DNA from: Rhinopithecus roxellana
Lineage: Eukaryota > Chordata > Mammalia > Primates > Cercopithecidae
Direction of reading: 5' to 3'
DNA length: 64,000 nucleotides
Assembly: GCF_007565055.1 (NCBI RefSeq)
Contig: NC_044558.1
Span: forward strand, 82,051,444 to 82,115,443
The notes below the pieces were generated by a model. It made no database searches and was not told where the DNA came from. It saw only the letters and a list, made by a program, of their open reading frames with translations. Below are positions 9,901 to 23,100 of the stretch, piece by piece; position 1 is the first letter of the stretch; each line of letters starts with the position of its first letter. The translations under genes and the position numbers were made by a program.

Positions 9901-12900
9901 GTCTGATCCTTAAATGTGCCCCCAGACTGTGCCAGGAACACAGAGGGTGAGATCCTTCATCGTAGCAGAGGTGGGGACGTGGGGTTTCAGGGAAGAGCTG
10001 TTCCTGAAGCTGGGCATCAGTGTTAACAACGCTAAGACTTTGACAGGTAGAAATGTGGAAAATGGAGATGCTGTTTCACAAAAGTAGAGTGAACTTTAGG
10101 GACACACTCAGGCTTGTGGTTTCTCCCAGAAGATATTTATGAGCTGTTGAAAGTTTGCAGACGCAGGCCGGGCGCAGTGGCTCACGCCTGTAATCCCAGC
10201 ACTTTGGGAGGCTGAGGCGGGCAGATCACAAGGTCAGGAGATAGAGACCATCCTTGCTAACACAGTGAAACCCCGTCTCTACTAAAAATACACAAAAATT
10301 AGCCGGGCGTGGTGGCGGGCGCCTGTAGTCCCAGCTACTCAGGAGGCTGAGGCAGGAGAGTGGCATGAACCCGGGAGGCGGAGCTTGCAGTGAGACGAGA
10401 TCACGCCACAGCACTCCAGCCTGGGCGACAACTGACCAAGACTCCATCTCAAAAAAAAAAAAAGAAAAAAGAAAAAAAAAGAAAGTTTGCAGACCCTGCG
10501 CTAGTAACCTGAGTGATAGGTAGGGGAGGTAGGACAGACAAGCTCACAGTCAGGTGGGTTGAAGTCTCAGTACAGTCATTCAGTGTCCTTCCAGGTTTGC
10601 TGTAGGACAGGACAGGCATCTGGGATACACATGAGGAAGGTCAGGGAGAGAAGTCTTAAAAGGGAGTAGTCGCCAGGCGTGATGGCTCACACCTGTAATC
10701 CCAGCACTTTGAGAGGCTGAGGTGGGTGGATCACTTGAGCCCAGGAGTTCGAGACCAGCCTGGCCAACGTGATGAAACCCCATCTCTACTAAAAAATACA
10801 AAAATTAGCCGGGTGTGGTGGTGCGTGCCTGTAGCCCCAACTACTTTGGGAGCTGGGACAGGAGAATTGCTTGAACCCGGGATGTGGAGGTTGTGGTGAG
10901 CTGAGATCAAGCCACTGCACTCCAGCCTGGGCGACGGGTGAGACTCTGTCTAAAAAAAAAAAAAAAAAAAAAAAAAAGGAGCAGTTAAGAGCTGCTTTTG
11001 GCTAAAAATGACATAAGCCTAAGTTAAAATGGTTTTAAGAGTTGGGAGGCCAGGGCAGGCAGATTTCCCGAGCTCAGGAGTTCAAGACAAGCCTGGCTAA
11101 CATTCCAAAACCCCATCTCTACTAAAATACAAAAAATTAGCCAGGCGTGGTGGCACGCACCTGTAGTGTCAGCTACTCGGGAGGCTGAGGCAGAAGAATT
11201 GCTTGAACCCAGGAGGCAGAGGTTGCCATCAGCTGAGATCGCACCACTGCACTCCAGCCTGGGTGACGGAGCGAGATTCTGTCTCAAAAAACAAAAAAGG
11301 CTGGGCGTGGTGGCTCATGCCTGTAATCCCAGCACTTTGGGAGGCCAAGGCGGGTGGATAACCTGAGGTCAAGAGTTCGAGACCAGCCTGGCCAACATGG
11401 CGAAACCCCGTCTCTACTAAAAATACAAAAGTTAGCTGGGCATGGTGGTGCATGCCTGTAATCCCAGCTATTTGGGGGGGCGGTGGGGAGGGTTGCTGAG
11501 GCAGGAGGATCGCTTGAACTCGGGAGGTGGAGGTTGCTGCGAGCTGAGATTGTGCCACTGCACTCCAGCCTGGGAAAAAGAGCGAGACTCTGTCTCCAAA
11601 AAAAAAAAAAAAAAAATGGGGCCGGGTGCAGTGGCTCACACCTGTAATCCCAGCACTTTGGGAGGCTGAGGCAGGTGGATCACGAGGTCAGGAGATCGAG
11701 ACCATCCTGGTTAACATGGTGAAACCCTGTCTCTACTAAAAATGCAAAAAAATTATCTGGGCATGGTGGCGGGCACCTGTAGTCCCAGCTTCTCGGTAGG
11801 CTGAGGCAGGAGAATGGCGTGAACCCAGGAGGCAGAGCTTGCAGTGAGCTGAGATAGCCCCATTGCACTCCAGCCTGGGCAACAGAGCGAGACTCCGTTT
11901 TTTTTTTATTTAAAAAGTAAAGGTTTCAGAGGGAAAAAAGGAATTTATTGACTGTGTAACTAAAAGCTCCGAGTTAGGGGTGGCTTCAGGTATGGCTGGC
12001 TCCAGGTGCTCACGAGCTGCTCTTGGGAATGTGGCTCCGACCTTCTCAGACCCTGCTTTCCTCTGTGCTGTTGTTATTCTCAGCCAGGCTCTTTGCCATA
12101 CAGTCGCCACTAGCGTTTGACCAGCATAGCAACCCCAGTCAAAAGAAATGGCCTCTTTCCCTGGAGTCCCAGCAAAAGCCTCAGGGAATCCTCATTGGCC
12201 CATCACTGAAGCAACTGTTGTGGCCAGAGACCTAGAATATGCATGTTTATTCCTGAGTCACCTGTTTGCGACCCAAGCCACATGGACTAAAAGCGGGAGG
12301 AAGGTCTTTCTCCAGAAGAAAACGGCGGTGACTTAGCGCAAAGACCTGAGGGAAGGATAAAGGCCAGGCAGAGACAACAGCTGTGGTCTGCAGTGCTAGG
12401 GAGTCGGCACCCAGGGACCACACAGAGCTCTGAGCAGCGGGGGTGCGGGTCTCTCGCAGGGGTTCAGCAGGCTGGCGACACACTCAGCTGTTAACTGGAG
12501 GACAGGGAAGGAGCTTGTGGCACACATGGTTGTCAGGACCCAGGCACACATGGTTTGCAGTGACCCAGGTGAGAAGGTGAGGGCTGAACTCAATCTGTGG
12601 CAGTGGGAAGGAGGCCAGTGCCAAAGACATAACCTCCAGGCCCAGCGTGGGGCGGTCTCCACCTCTGCCCTGCCCCCTGCTCCTAGTGTGCCCCTTCCAA
12701 CCTTCAGGCCCCACAAGAGCTCAGGCCAGTCTCCTGGCCAGGCAGGCCCCGGGCCAAACCCAGGTCTCAAGAACATCAAGACTCCCAGCCCTGTTCCAGG
12801 ACTCTTTAGCAACAAGGGACATTTCACACCTTGGCCCGACTGTCTGTCAGTTTCAGCTTCCCTGTCTGGCAGCCAACGGCGCAGGGAAGAAATGAGGGAG

Positions 12901-14115
12901 TAAAATTAGGCTGCGGTAATGTGAACCCACAGGGCTGCTTTGCAGTGCGCTTTCCCAGGCTCAGGGCAGCTTTGCTGGGTTCACATCCATCCCTTGCAGC
13001 TGTGTGAGTTCAGGTTGCTTGTCAGTCACACAGGGGAGCTGCAGGTTGCTTCACCACTTGCTGCTGTGTGACCTGGGCCTGTCCATCTCTTTGGTGGTCA
13101 ATTTTGCCATCTGACAAAGGAGGGGAATGAGCTTGACTCATAGGTTCACTGTTTTGCGCAGCTGGGAGAGAGGACTGTAAGATCAGAGGAGGGCTTGGTG
13201 AAGTCAAGAGGCAGGGACAGGGCTGGGCGCGGTGGCTCACGCCTGTCATCCCAGCACTTGGGAAGGCCAAGGCAGTTGGATCACCTGAGGTCAGGAGTTC
13301 AAGACCAGCCTGAGCAACATGATGAAACCCCCGTCTCTACTAAATATACAAAAAAAGCCAGGCGTGGTGGTAGGTGCCTGTAATCCCAGCTACTCGGGGA
13401 GGCAGAGGCAGGAGAATCGCTTGAACCCGGGAGGTGGAGGTTGCATTGAGCCAAGATCAAGCCACTGCACTCCAGCCTGGATGACAGAGCAAGACTTTGT
13501 CTCAAAAAAAAAAGAGGCCGGGTCAGAACAGATCTCAAAGGCATCAGGCCGGATCCTGTGGATGGGTAGCGTGTCCCAGGGTGGACTGTGGACAGGCCAT
13601 TCCGGGCAGGGGGAACAGTGAGCCAGGCTGGAGAACGTGCAGCACGTGGCTGGGGTCAGGGGTTTGTCCCAGGGCAGGGTTTGGAGGACGTGAGAGCTAT
13701 GGAGGGTTGCAGAGCTAGAAAGGAATCTCTCATCATTGCCACGCAATTCTTTCTGAGCTGTGTCACTGTCATTGCCGTGTGATCACCAGGAGACAAGGCT
13801 CTTTCTATTTTTATAACTTCCTTATTGAGATGTAATTCATATGCCACGCACTTTAGCTCTTGTGTGCTCATCACCACTGTCCAGAACATTCCCATCACCC
13901 CCATCAGCAACCCCTGCTCCTGCAGTAGCGGCCTCCTCCCCTCCCCCAGCCCCTGGCCACCAGCAGGCTGTTTCCCTCTGTGTATTCACCTGTTCAGGAC
14001 ATGGCATCAGTGGGATCCTGCAACATGTGGTCCTGCCTGGCTTCTTTCACTTAGCATGTTTTCTCATTAATCCAGGTCCTCATATTTCAACTCAAGGTTT
14101 CCTGCCTTTCACAGA

Positions 14116-14186
<71 letters not shown>

Positions 14187-17100
14187 AGACAGGGGCTCAC
14201 TCTATCACCCAGGCTGGAGTGCAGTGGCACAATCTCGGCTCACTGTAGCCTCCACCTCCCGGGTTCAAGCCATTCTCCTTCCCCAGCCTCCTGAGTAGCT
14301 GGTACTATAGGCGCACACCACCATGACAGGCTAAGTTTTGTATTTTTAATAGAGACAGGGTTTCCCCATGTTGCCCAGGCTGCTCTTGAACTGCTGACCC
14401 CAAATGATCTGCCTGCCTCGGCCTCCCAAAGTGTTGGGACTATAGGCATGAACTGCTGCGCCCGGCCATGATGATTTCTTTTTTTCTTTTTTGAGACAGG
14501 GTCTCACTCCGTCACCCAGGCTGGAGTGCAATGGCGTGATCTCGGCTCACTGCAACCTCTGCCTCCTGGGTTCAAGCAATTCTTGTGCCTCAGCCTCCCA
14601 AGCAGCTGGGATTACAGGTGTGCGCCACCACACCCAGCTCATTTTTGTGTATTTTTAGTAGAGACAGGGTTTTACCATGTTGCCCGGGCTGGTCTCGAAC
14701 TCCTGACCTCCAATGATCCGCCCACTTCAGCTTCTCAACATGCTGGGATTACACGCATGAGCCACCATGCCTGGCCACATGTTTTGATTTCGTAACAGGT
14801 TTTGTGTTTGTTTTGTAAAGTGCGGGCTGCCTGCACTGGGAAAACAGACAGGCGTACGCTGGCTGAAAGGCAGGCAGAATTTATGCATTGAATTTATGCT
14901 AGGCCTGGAGGTGCCAAGTGTGACCAGAGCACAGTCGTTCCCCATTGCTGGGCCGGGGCTGCTCAGAAGTACTGTGAAGGGGCTGCCGTGGGAGGGCAGG
15001 GTGCTTTGAGGCACGCAGGCAGCGAGGAGCATTCCCAAGGCCTCGGGGTGGAGGCCCTGGCCCAGGATGCTGCCTCCCTAAGGCCTCTGGGCAGTCCTAT
15101 GGCTTGTTAATTGGTCTCTTGGGCCTTCCTGGGAAGCAGCTGAGGCCTCAGGCTGTCGCCCTGAAGGTGTGCCCAAAATGCCTCCGGGGACCAGCAGACA
15201 CCCCACAGAAGAGGCCCCGCTTATCTCAGCTAACTCGAGCCGACTCCCGGTCCCTCATGGGGTAAGCCTAGGAGGACCACGGCCGATGGGGCTCGATTGC
15301 CATCTTGGAAAGAGCCTCCTTGGTCTCTCTCGGTCTGAACCGGATAGTCCTGGGCTGCCCGCGGCACTGCGGTCACTGCCTGGTGGCCTCTGGAGAAGCT
15401 GGAGCCCAGGGCTGTCCTTCTGCCTGTGCTTTCAGGTGATAGTATTAGAAGTCAGGCCAGGCGCAGTGGCTCACACCTGTAATCCCAGCACTTTGGGAGA
15501 CCGAAGCGGGTGGATCACCTGAGGTCAGGAGTTCAAGACCAGCCTGGCCAACATGGCGAAACCCCGTCTCTACTAAAAATACAAAATTAGCCAGGCATGG
15601 TGGCGCATGCCTGTCATCCCAGCTACTTGGGAGACTGAGGCAGGAGAATCGCTTGAACTGGGAGGCAGAGGTTGCGGTGAGCTGAGATTGCACCATTGCA
15701 CTCCAGCCTGGACAATGAGAGAAACTCTTCTCAAAAAAAAAACAAAAAACAAAAAAACAGAGTCAGGACTTTGGGGCCAGGCACAATGGCTCACGCCTGT
15801 AATCCCAGCACTTTGGGACGCTGAGCCAGGAGGATTGCTTGAGCCCAGGAGTCCGAAACCAGCCTGGGCAACAAAGTGAGACCCCATCTCTCATGAAATA
15901 AAAATAAAATAAATAAGAAAAAAGAGAGTAAGGACTTTGCATACCTTGCTGGGATTTCCCCAAACTCTAAAAGAATCAGGCCATTCCTCCCCAGAAATGA
16001 ACTGTCCCTTCTTCAGAAAAAAAGAACTCAGGTTCTAAGGAAGCCCTGATAGGTTTTCTAAGGAAAACCTAATAGGAGTGAGCAGGAAATTCCTGTGGCT
16101 TTGAAAGTGTGTTCACAGAAATCCCCAGGTACCTGGGTGGGAAGGGCCCTTGGCAATGTTTCTGGGCTATGAAGGGCTAGATGGGGAGATGAAAGCGCAG
16201 ACAGAGGGGCAGGTGGCTTTGCCCAGGGGCCTCTCCAGAGGTGAGGGTTTGGGAGTTCCCTTGAAGGGCTTCGCTCTTTCCCCAGGGTGTGGGGACGGCT
16301 GTCAGATGGTCCCTCCCAGAGACACAGGAGAGGCAAGGCCCTGGCCTGCTATGAAAGGCAGGACCCAAGCTGTCTAGGGAGGAAGGGGCTGGAGGAAACT
16401 TAGAGTTCAGGTCCACAGCGGGGGCCACTGCTGCCTGTGGGGTCCAGGCAGGAGAAGGAGAAAGGGGATGGAAAAGGGAGCAGCTGCTGCTCAGAAACAG
16501 CCTGGCGTTGCCAGTGGGGCCTGATCTTCCAGTGCACTTTCCACAGGAAGCCCAAAACACAAACTTCAAGATGAAATCTGATCTGAAAGAGTTGGCAGCT
16601 AATTCAACAGAGTTTTAGAACACAGTGAGGGCCAAACAAAATGTGGGCCAGCAGCACTGGGATGTTCTAAGAACTTAGTTTGCAAGCAACCTCTGGTCTA
16701 TACCACTAATGCCCAGAGTTCCTGGTGAACTCCTACACATTCTTCAAGACTCCATGCATAGAGACCACATCTGATTAACATCTTCCCTGATTCTCTCCAG
16801 TTAGATTTGGTGTCTGTGCACCTTTTTTTTTCCTTTTTTTTTTTTCTTTTCTTTTTTTTGAGACAGAGTCTAACTCTGTCGCGCAGGCTGGAGTGCAGTG
16901 GCACCATGTCACCTCACTGCAATCTCCGTCTCCGGGGTTCAAGCAATTCTCCTGCCTCAGCCTCCCGAGTAGCTGGGATTACAGGTGCCCACCACTACGC
17001 CTGACTAATTTTTGTATTTTTTAGTAGAGACGGGGTTTCACCATGTAGGGCAGACTGGTCTTGATCTCCTGACTTTGTGGTTCACCCACCTCAGCTTCCC

Positions 17101-20100
17101 AAAGTGCTGGGATTACAGGCGTGAGCCGTCGCGCCCGGTGGTGCACCTCTTTTATTAGGCTACCTTGTAAGTTTGTTTGTTTCTTTCTTTCTTCTTTTTT
17201 TTTTTTTTCTTGAGACAGTTTTGCTCTTGTCGCCCAGGCTGGAGTGCAATGGCATGACCTTGGCTCACTGCAACCTCCACCTCCTGGGTTCAAGCGATAC
17301 TGCTGCCTCAGCTTCCCAAGTAGCTGGCATTACAGATGCCCACCAGCACGCCTGGCTCTTTTTTTTTTTTTTTTTTTTTGAGACAAAGTCTCACTCTGTC
17401 GCCCACGCTAGAGTGCAGTGGCGCGATCTTGGCTCACTGCAACCTCAGCCTCCCAGGTCCAAGTGATTCTCCTGCCTCAACCTCCAGAGTAGCTGGGACT
17501 ACAGGCTCGTGCCATCACGACTGGCTAATTTTTGTATTTCTTTAGTAAAGATGGGGTTTCACCATATTGGCCAGGCTGGTCTTGAACTCCTGACCTCGTG
17601 ATCTGCCCGCCTCGGCCTCCCAAAGTGCTGAGATTACAGGCATGAGCCACCGCGCCCGGCTGCCTGGCTAATTTTTGTATTTTCAGTAGGGATAGTGTTT
17701 CACCATGTTGTCCAGGCCGGTCTCGAACTCCTGACTTCAGGTGATCCGCCTGCCTCAGCCTCCCAAAGTACTGGGATTGCAGGTGTTGAGCCACCGCACC
17801 TGGCCATAAGTTTCTATTTATGTGTTTCTTCTGTTCAGCCCCATCTGTCTGACTCTGTTCCCAGGGCTGAGCTTTGTGGCTGGCAAGGCACAAAGTTAGC
17901 GCTCAGTAAGCGTTGGCTAACTAGATGTCCAGGGTTGCTCCTTAGTAAAGCTGGGCCAGGGAAAGAGGAGAACTGGTGCGGTTGAATGCTGGCCGCGTAT
18001 CCGTCGCCTGCTCTATGTGGTCTTGGGTGGAGACATGGAGTGTATGGCTGCCGGGTGGTTCCAGAGCATCCCTGGAGGCGCTGCAGAGGAGATCGGACGT
18101 TGAAGATGTCCTCTGAGGACACAGCCTGCCTAAATTGTGGTATCAGCAGACGCCTAGAATACTTTCTTTGGAAATTAAATCCTCCAACATTTCCTCCCCT
18201 TGTTCTTGGGTGGGAAGAGGCCCCTCAGCTGCCCACAGCTTGCGACAGCGGCGGGGCCAGATTTCAGCTTCCCGCTGCATAGAGGCCCCTCTTCTGTTGC
18301 CCCGTGCTGACTCCGACCCCAAGGCTGGGCAGCATCAGCTTGCTCCCCCCACCTGGGCTTGCTGCATGGCTCTGCTGTCACCTGAAGTGCCCCAGCAGTG
18401 GGTGGTGTCTCCTTTCACACGTCCTTTCCCAGAACAGCCGGTTCCAGCCTCCCCCAGGGTGTGAAGCATCTCAGCTCTGCCTTCTGGAATCCCTCAGCCT
18501 CCTGTCCAGGGCACATCCAGGCTGGAGTTAGTCCCCTTCTCCCTGTGCTGCTATGGGTTTTTTTTGTTTGTTTTGTTTTGTTTTTTTGAGACAGGGTCTC
18601 ACTTCGTTGGAGACACTGCCTTAAGTGCAGTGGCACAATCTCGGCTCACTGCAGCCTCCACTTCCTGGGCTCAGGCGATCCTCATGCCTCAGCCTCCAAT
18701 GTAACTGGGACTACAGGGGCAAGCCACCATGCCCAGCTAATCTTCTTTCTTTTCTATTTTGTAGACATGAGGTCTTGCTGTGTTGCCCAGGCTGGTCTGA
18801 AACTCCTGGGCTCTAGTGATCCTCCTGCCTCAGCCTCCCAAAGTGCTAGAATTAACAAGTGTGAGCCATGGTGCCAGGCCTATGGAGTTTTTCTTGAGGT
18901 GGGGAGGGACGTCTATTTCCCTCTCCCTTTCCCCGTTCTGGAGCTTTTTCGCTGCTGTCCTGACCTCTGTCCACTCCTGGTTGGTCATGGGACATTGGTG
19001 GCTTAGGAGTGTTGGGGACGCTCCATTACCTTGAGAGTGTGGGCCACCTGTAGATTGACTGGCTGACTTGCAAAAGCTTCCTTGTGATTAAAAAAAAAAA
19101 GGAAAATAACTGTTGGCAAGAATGTAGAGAAATTGGAACCCTTGTGCATTGCTGTAAAATAGAGCAGCTGCTGTGGGAAACGGTTTGACAGTTCCTCAGC
19201 CAGTTACACACAAACTTAGCCTATGACCCAGCAGTCCCACTCCCAGGTAAACACCCAGAAGAACTGAAAACAGGTGTCCACACTGATAAACTTCTGAGCA
19301 TTGCTGTTCACATTAGCCGAAGAGTGGAAACCACCCAGATGTCCATCAACTGCAGAACGGATAAACACACTGTGGCATGTCTGTACAGTGGAACGTGGTC
19401 CAGCCATCAAAAGGAGTGAAGTGAGCCGGCGCGGTGGCTCACGCCTGTGATCCCAGCACTTTGGGAGGCCGAGGCGGGTGAATCACGAGGTCAGGAGATT
19501 GAGATCATCCTGGCTAACACGGTGAAACCTGTCGCTACTAAAAATACAAAAAATTAGCTGGGCGTGGTGGCCGGCGCCTGTAGTCCCAGCTACTAGGAAG
19601 GCTGAGGCAGGAGAATGGTGTGAACCCAGGAGGCGGATCTTGCAGTGAGCCGAGATCGTGCCACTGTACTCCATCCAGCCTGTGCAACAGAGCAAGACTC
19701 GGTCTCAAAAAAAAAAAAAAGAGTGAAGTGAGCCGGCATGGTGGCTCACCCCTGTAATCCCAGCACTTTGGGAGGCTGAGGCGAGTGGATCCCCTGAGGC
19801 TGGGAGTTCAAGACTAGCCTGACCAACATGGTGAAACCCTCTCTCTACAAAAATACAAAAATTAGCCCAGGCATGATGGCAGGTGCTTGTAATCCCAGCT
19901 ACTCAGGAAGCCGAGGCGGAAGAATCGCTTGAACCTAGGAGGCACAGGTTGGAGTGAGCTGAGATCATGCCATTGCACTCCAGCCTGGGTGACAGAGTGA
20001 GATGCCATCTCACAGAAAAAAAAAAAAAAAGAGTGAAGTGCTAGTGTGTGCTGCAACATGAATGAACCTTGGAAACACCATGCTAAGTGAAAGGAACCAG

Positions 20101-23100
20101 GCACAAAAGGCCGCTTAGTGTATGATTCTGTTTCTGGGAAATGTCCACGGTAGGCAGTCCATAGAAAATACATTGGCATTTGCCAAGGGCTCAGGATAAG
20201 GAAGTAGAGAGTGACTGCTTCATAAGTACAGGTTTTCAGCCGGGTGCGGTGGCTCATGCCTGTAATCCCAGCACTTTGGGAGGCCAAGGTGGGTGGATCA
20301 CTTGAGGTCAGGGGTTCAAGACCAGTCTGGCTAACATGGTGAAACCCTGTCTCTACTAAAAATACAAAAATTAGCCAGGCATAATGGCAGGCGCCTGTAA
20401 ACTCAGCTACTTGGGAGGCTGAGGTAGAAGGATGGCTTGAACCTGGGAGGCGGAGTTTGCCGTGAGCTGAGATCGTGCCTCTGCACTCCAGCCTGGGTGA
20501 CAGAGTGAGATTCCACCTCAAAAAAAAATAATTTGCCTGGTGTGGCGTGCACACCTGTAATCCCAGCTGCTTGGGAGGCTGAGGCATAAGAATCGCTTGA
20601 ACCCAAGAGGTGGAGGTTGCAGTGAGCTGAGATCATGCCACTGCACTCCAGCCTGGGTGACAGAGTGAAACTCCATTTCAGAAAAAAATAAAATAATAAT
20701 AAGTACTGGTTTTCCTTTTGGTGTGAAGAAAATGTTCTAGAACTGGACAGAGGCGGTGGTTGTGTGACATGCGAGTATACTAAATGCCACCTCCAAATTG
20801 TTCACTTTAAAAGGTTCAAATGGTAAATTGTAGATTATGTATATTTTACCACGTTTTTTTAAAAAGACTCCCTTCCTGTGCAAGAAGGTGAGAGGGTGGG
20901 TGTGGGTGTGACCTGGGCAGGTGACTTAGCATGATGCTGGGATCTGTCTGTCACCTGCATCACAGAGAAATGGCTGAGTGTGCACCCCCGTCGGGCTTCC
21001 ACTGAACTCCAGATACCCAAAGCCACTGGGGAGGAAAGGACTTAACCAGAAGGCCCGTAACAACAGGGAAACTGGATATGACTTACTGTCAAATGAAAAA
21101 GGAATGGAGAATTGTGTGTGGGCTGAGATTCCAGCCACTCTGGCCAAATTAGCAGTGGTCTTAGTAAGGAGATGAAAGGAGGCCTGGAAGGGGAAGCAGC
21201 AGATGTACGAGGGTGGGGGCAGGGGAGGTGTGACAGCTCCTCCCTGGATGCCTTGTCGTGTTTGTAATGAAACCCCGAGTCAAGTGGGGAGGTGCGGGGT
21301 CCGTGGGTTCGGCTATTGGGAAGGCGAACAATGAACAGGTGGCCGCTGGTTTCCACCTCCAGAGGGAAACTGTACAGAACGTGAGCAGGGGCCGCCCGCG
21401 AGTGCTGAAAATAGCACCCTCCGCAGGCTGCTGGCGCCCGGGGAGGGGGAGAATTCGGGCTCCTTCAGGATAGAGAGTGGGTGCCGGCAGTGGCTGCCAA
21501 GAATTCATTAGCAGCATCTCTGCCTCCTCCAGACAGAGCCGGTTGGAGAGGAGAGCATCTCCGACACAGAGAAGGTGGCTATGGAGCTCAAGGACCCCAA
21601 CCGCCCCCGGTTCACCCTGCAGGAGCTGCGGGATGTGCTGCACGAGAGGAACGAGCTCAAGTCCAAGGTGTTCTTATTGCAGGAGGAGCTGGCTTACTAC
21701 AAGAGGCAAGTGTCCCTGGGGCTGGGCGGCCCAAGCTGGCTCCTTCCTGAGGTTAGCCAGTTTCTGTACAGTTACCTTCTTACCCCCGGAAGATAAGCAT
21801 TTCATCAGTGTCTTTTTTGGGTACCCTCTCTGGCCTAAAGAACTTACATACAAGCTCACAACCCCTTTCTGAAACTCCTGGGCCCAGGCCAGGCACCGGG
21901 GCTCACACCTTTAATTCCAGTATTTTGGGAGGCTGAGGCGGAAAGATGGCTTGAGCCCAGGTATTCGAGATGAGCCTGGGCAACAAAGCGAGACCTCATC
22001 TCTTTTTTAAATGAATGAATGAATAAAACCCGGCCCCGGTGTTACTGTCTTTGTGACCCTTTTCACCTCCTACATTATCCTGTTCACTCTCATGCTTGTT
22101 TTATTGTTGGTTTCCACATGAGACCACAAGCAACATGAGACCAGAAGTCTTATTTATCTTGTCCATGGCTAAGTTCCCAGTACTTAGAATGGAGCTTGGC
22201 ACATAGTAGGTGCACAACAAATATCTGTTGAATAGGAAGCTGGAAGGAAGGACCCATGCACCAGAGGTGGTCGCTGCTCCAGTGGGGAAGATCAGAGATG
22301 CATAAAAAATATAATACCACACATTTTTATTGAAAGGTTTACTGACTGTACACTGGATGTTCAAAGATGGGAGAGGCGGGGCGCAGTGGCTCACGCCTGT
22401 CACCCCAGCACTTTGCGAGGCCAAGGCAGGCGGATCACTTGAACCCAGGAGCTCAAAACCAGCCTGGGCAACGTAGTGGGACCCCCATCTCTACACAAAA
22501 ATTTTGAAAAATTAGCCAGGTGTGGTGGCTCACCCTGTAGTCCCAGCCACTTGGGAGGCTGAAGCAGGAGGATCATTTCAGCCCAGGGTCAAGGCTGCAG
22601 TGAGCTATGTTTGTACCACTGCACTCCAGCCTGGGCAATAGAATGAGACCCTGTCTCAAAAAAAAAAAAAAAGATGGGAGAGTGGCAGAGATCTGGTTTG
22701 TAGATGGGGTGGAAATTGGAAGGCCTCCTGGAGGAGGCAGCATTTGAACTGGGCCTTCCTGGAGGGATAGGGTAGTATTTAGATATGGGAGATGTTGAGG
22801 GGTGACGGGTATATTCTGGGTAGAAGAAACCACAGAGGTGTAGAGACAGGGAAGCCTGTGTAAAGACAGGAAACGGGGAGTGGTTCTATTTGGCTGGACT
22901 CTTCAGAATAAACTGGAAATATAGATGCGGGTCCCCTAAAAAGCGTGCACCCTCTCAGACCCTCAGACAGTTCTCTTTTGGAATGTTCCAGTTTTCAAGG
23001 AACTTTTGACTTTTTTATCTCATGCCTGTCATCTCCTTCCAGTGAAGAAATGGAAGAGGAAAATCGAATACCCCAACCCCCACCCATTGCCCACCCGAGG

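Larger units (their letters stand above)
16690..17935 (+). mobile_element. L2 3' end, interrupted by Alus
   Basis: CACATTCTTCAAGACTCC and CATCTTCCCTGATTCTC before, and CCAGGGCTGAGCTTTGTGGCTGGCAAGGC...GCTCAGTAAGCGTTGG after the Alus, are consecutive L2 3' phrases. Confidence 0.7.
19095..20860 (+). mobile_element. L1M 3' end, interrupted by Alus
   Basis: AATGTAGAGAAATTGGAACCC, CCTATGACCCAGCAGTCCC, AGTGAAAGGAACCAGGCAC, AAAATGTTCTAGAACTGG and TTCACTTTAAAAGGTTC follow L1M order across the Alu inserts. Ends about 20860. Confidence 0.85.
21706..23042 (+). other. RILPL1: GC-AG intron of RILPL1
   Basis: Intron starts GCAAGT (21706) after AAGAG and ends CCTTCCAG (23042). The exon joint AG|T gives the Ser of YYKSEEMEE, matching the family protein. 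Apart from the C at +2, the donor is a perfect U1 match (AG|GCAAGT), the usual compensation in GC-AG introns. Contents: an Alu left monomer, an L2 tail, one Alu and unique sequence. Confidence 0.85.

Noticed and set aside
12396..12903. Overlapping 143- and 128-codon frames in RILPL1 intron
   Set aside because: No known domain, no splice context in RILPL1 phase.
15169..15522. Frame ending in a donor-like GGGGTAAGCC
   Set aside because: No acceptor consistent with RILPL1 phase, and the normal exon pair is already contiguous in protein sequence; not supported as a cassette exon.
19862..20587. 241-codon minus-strand frame
   Set aside because: Runs through antisense Alus and L1M; typical Alu-derived translation, not a gene.
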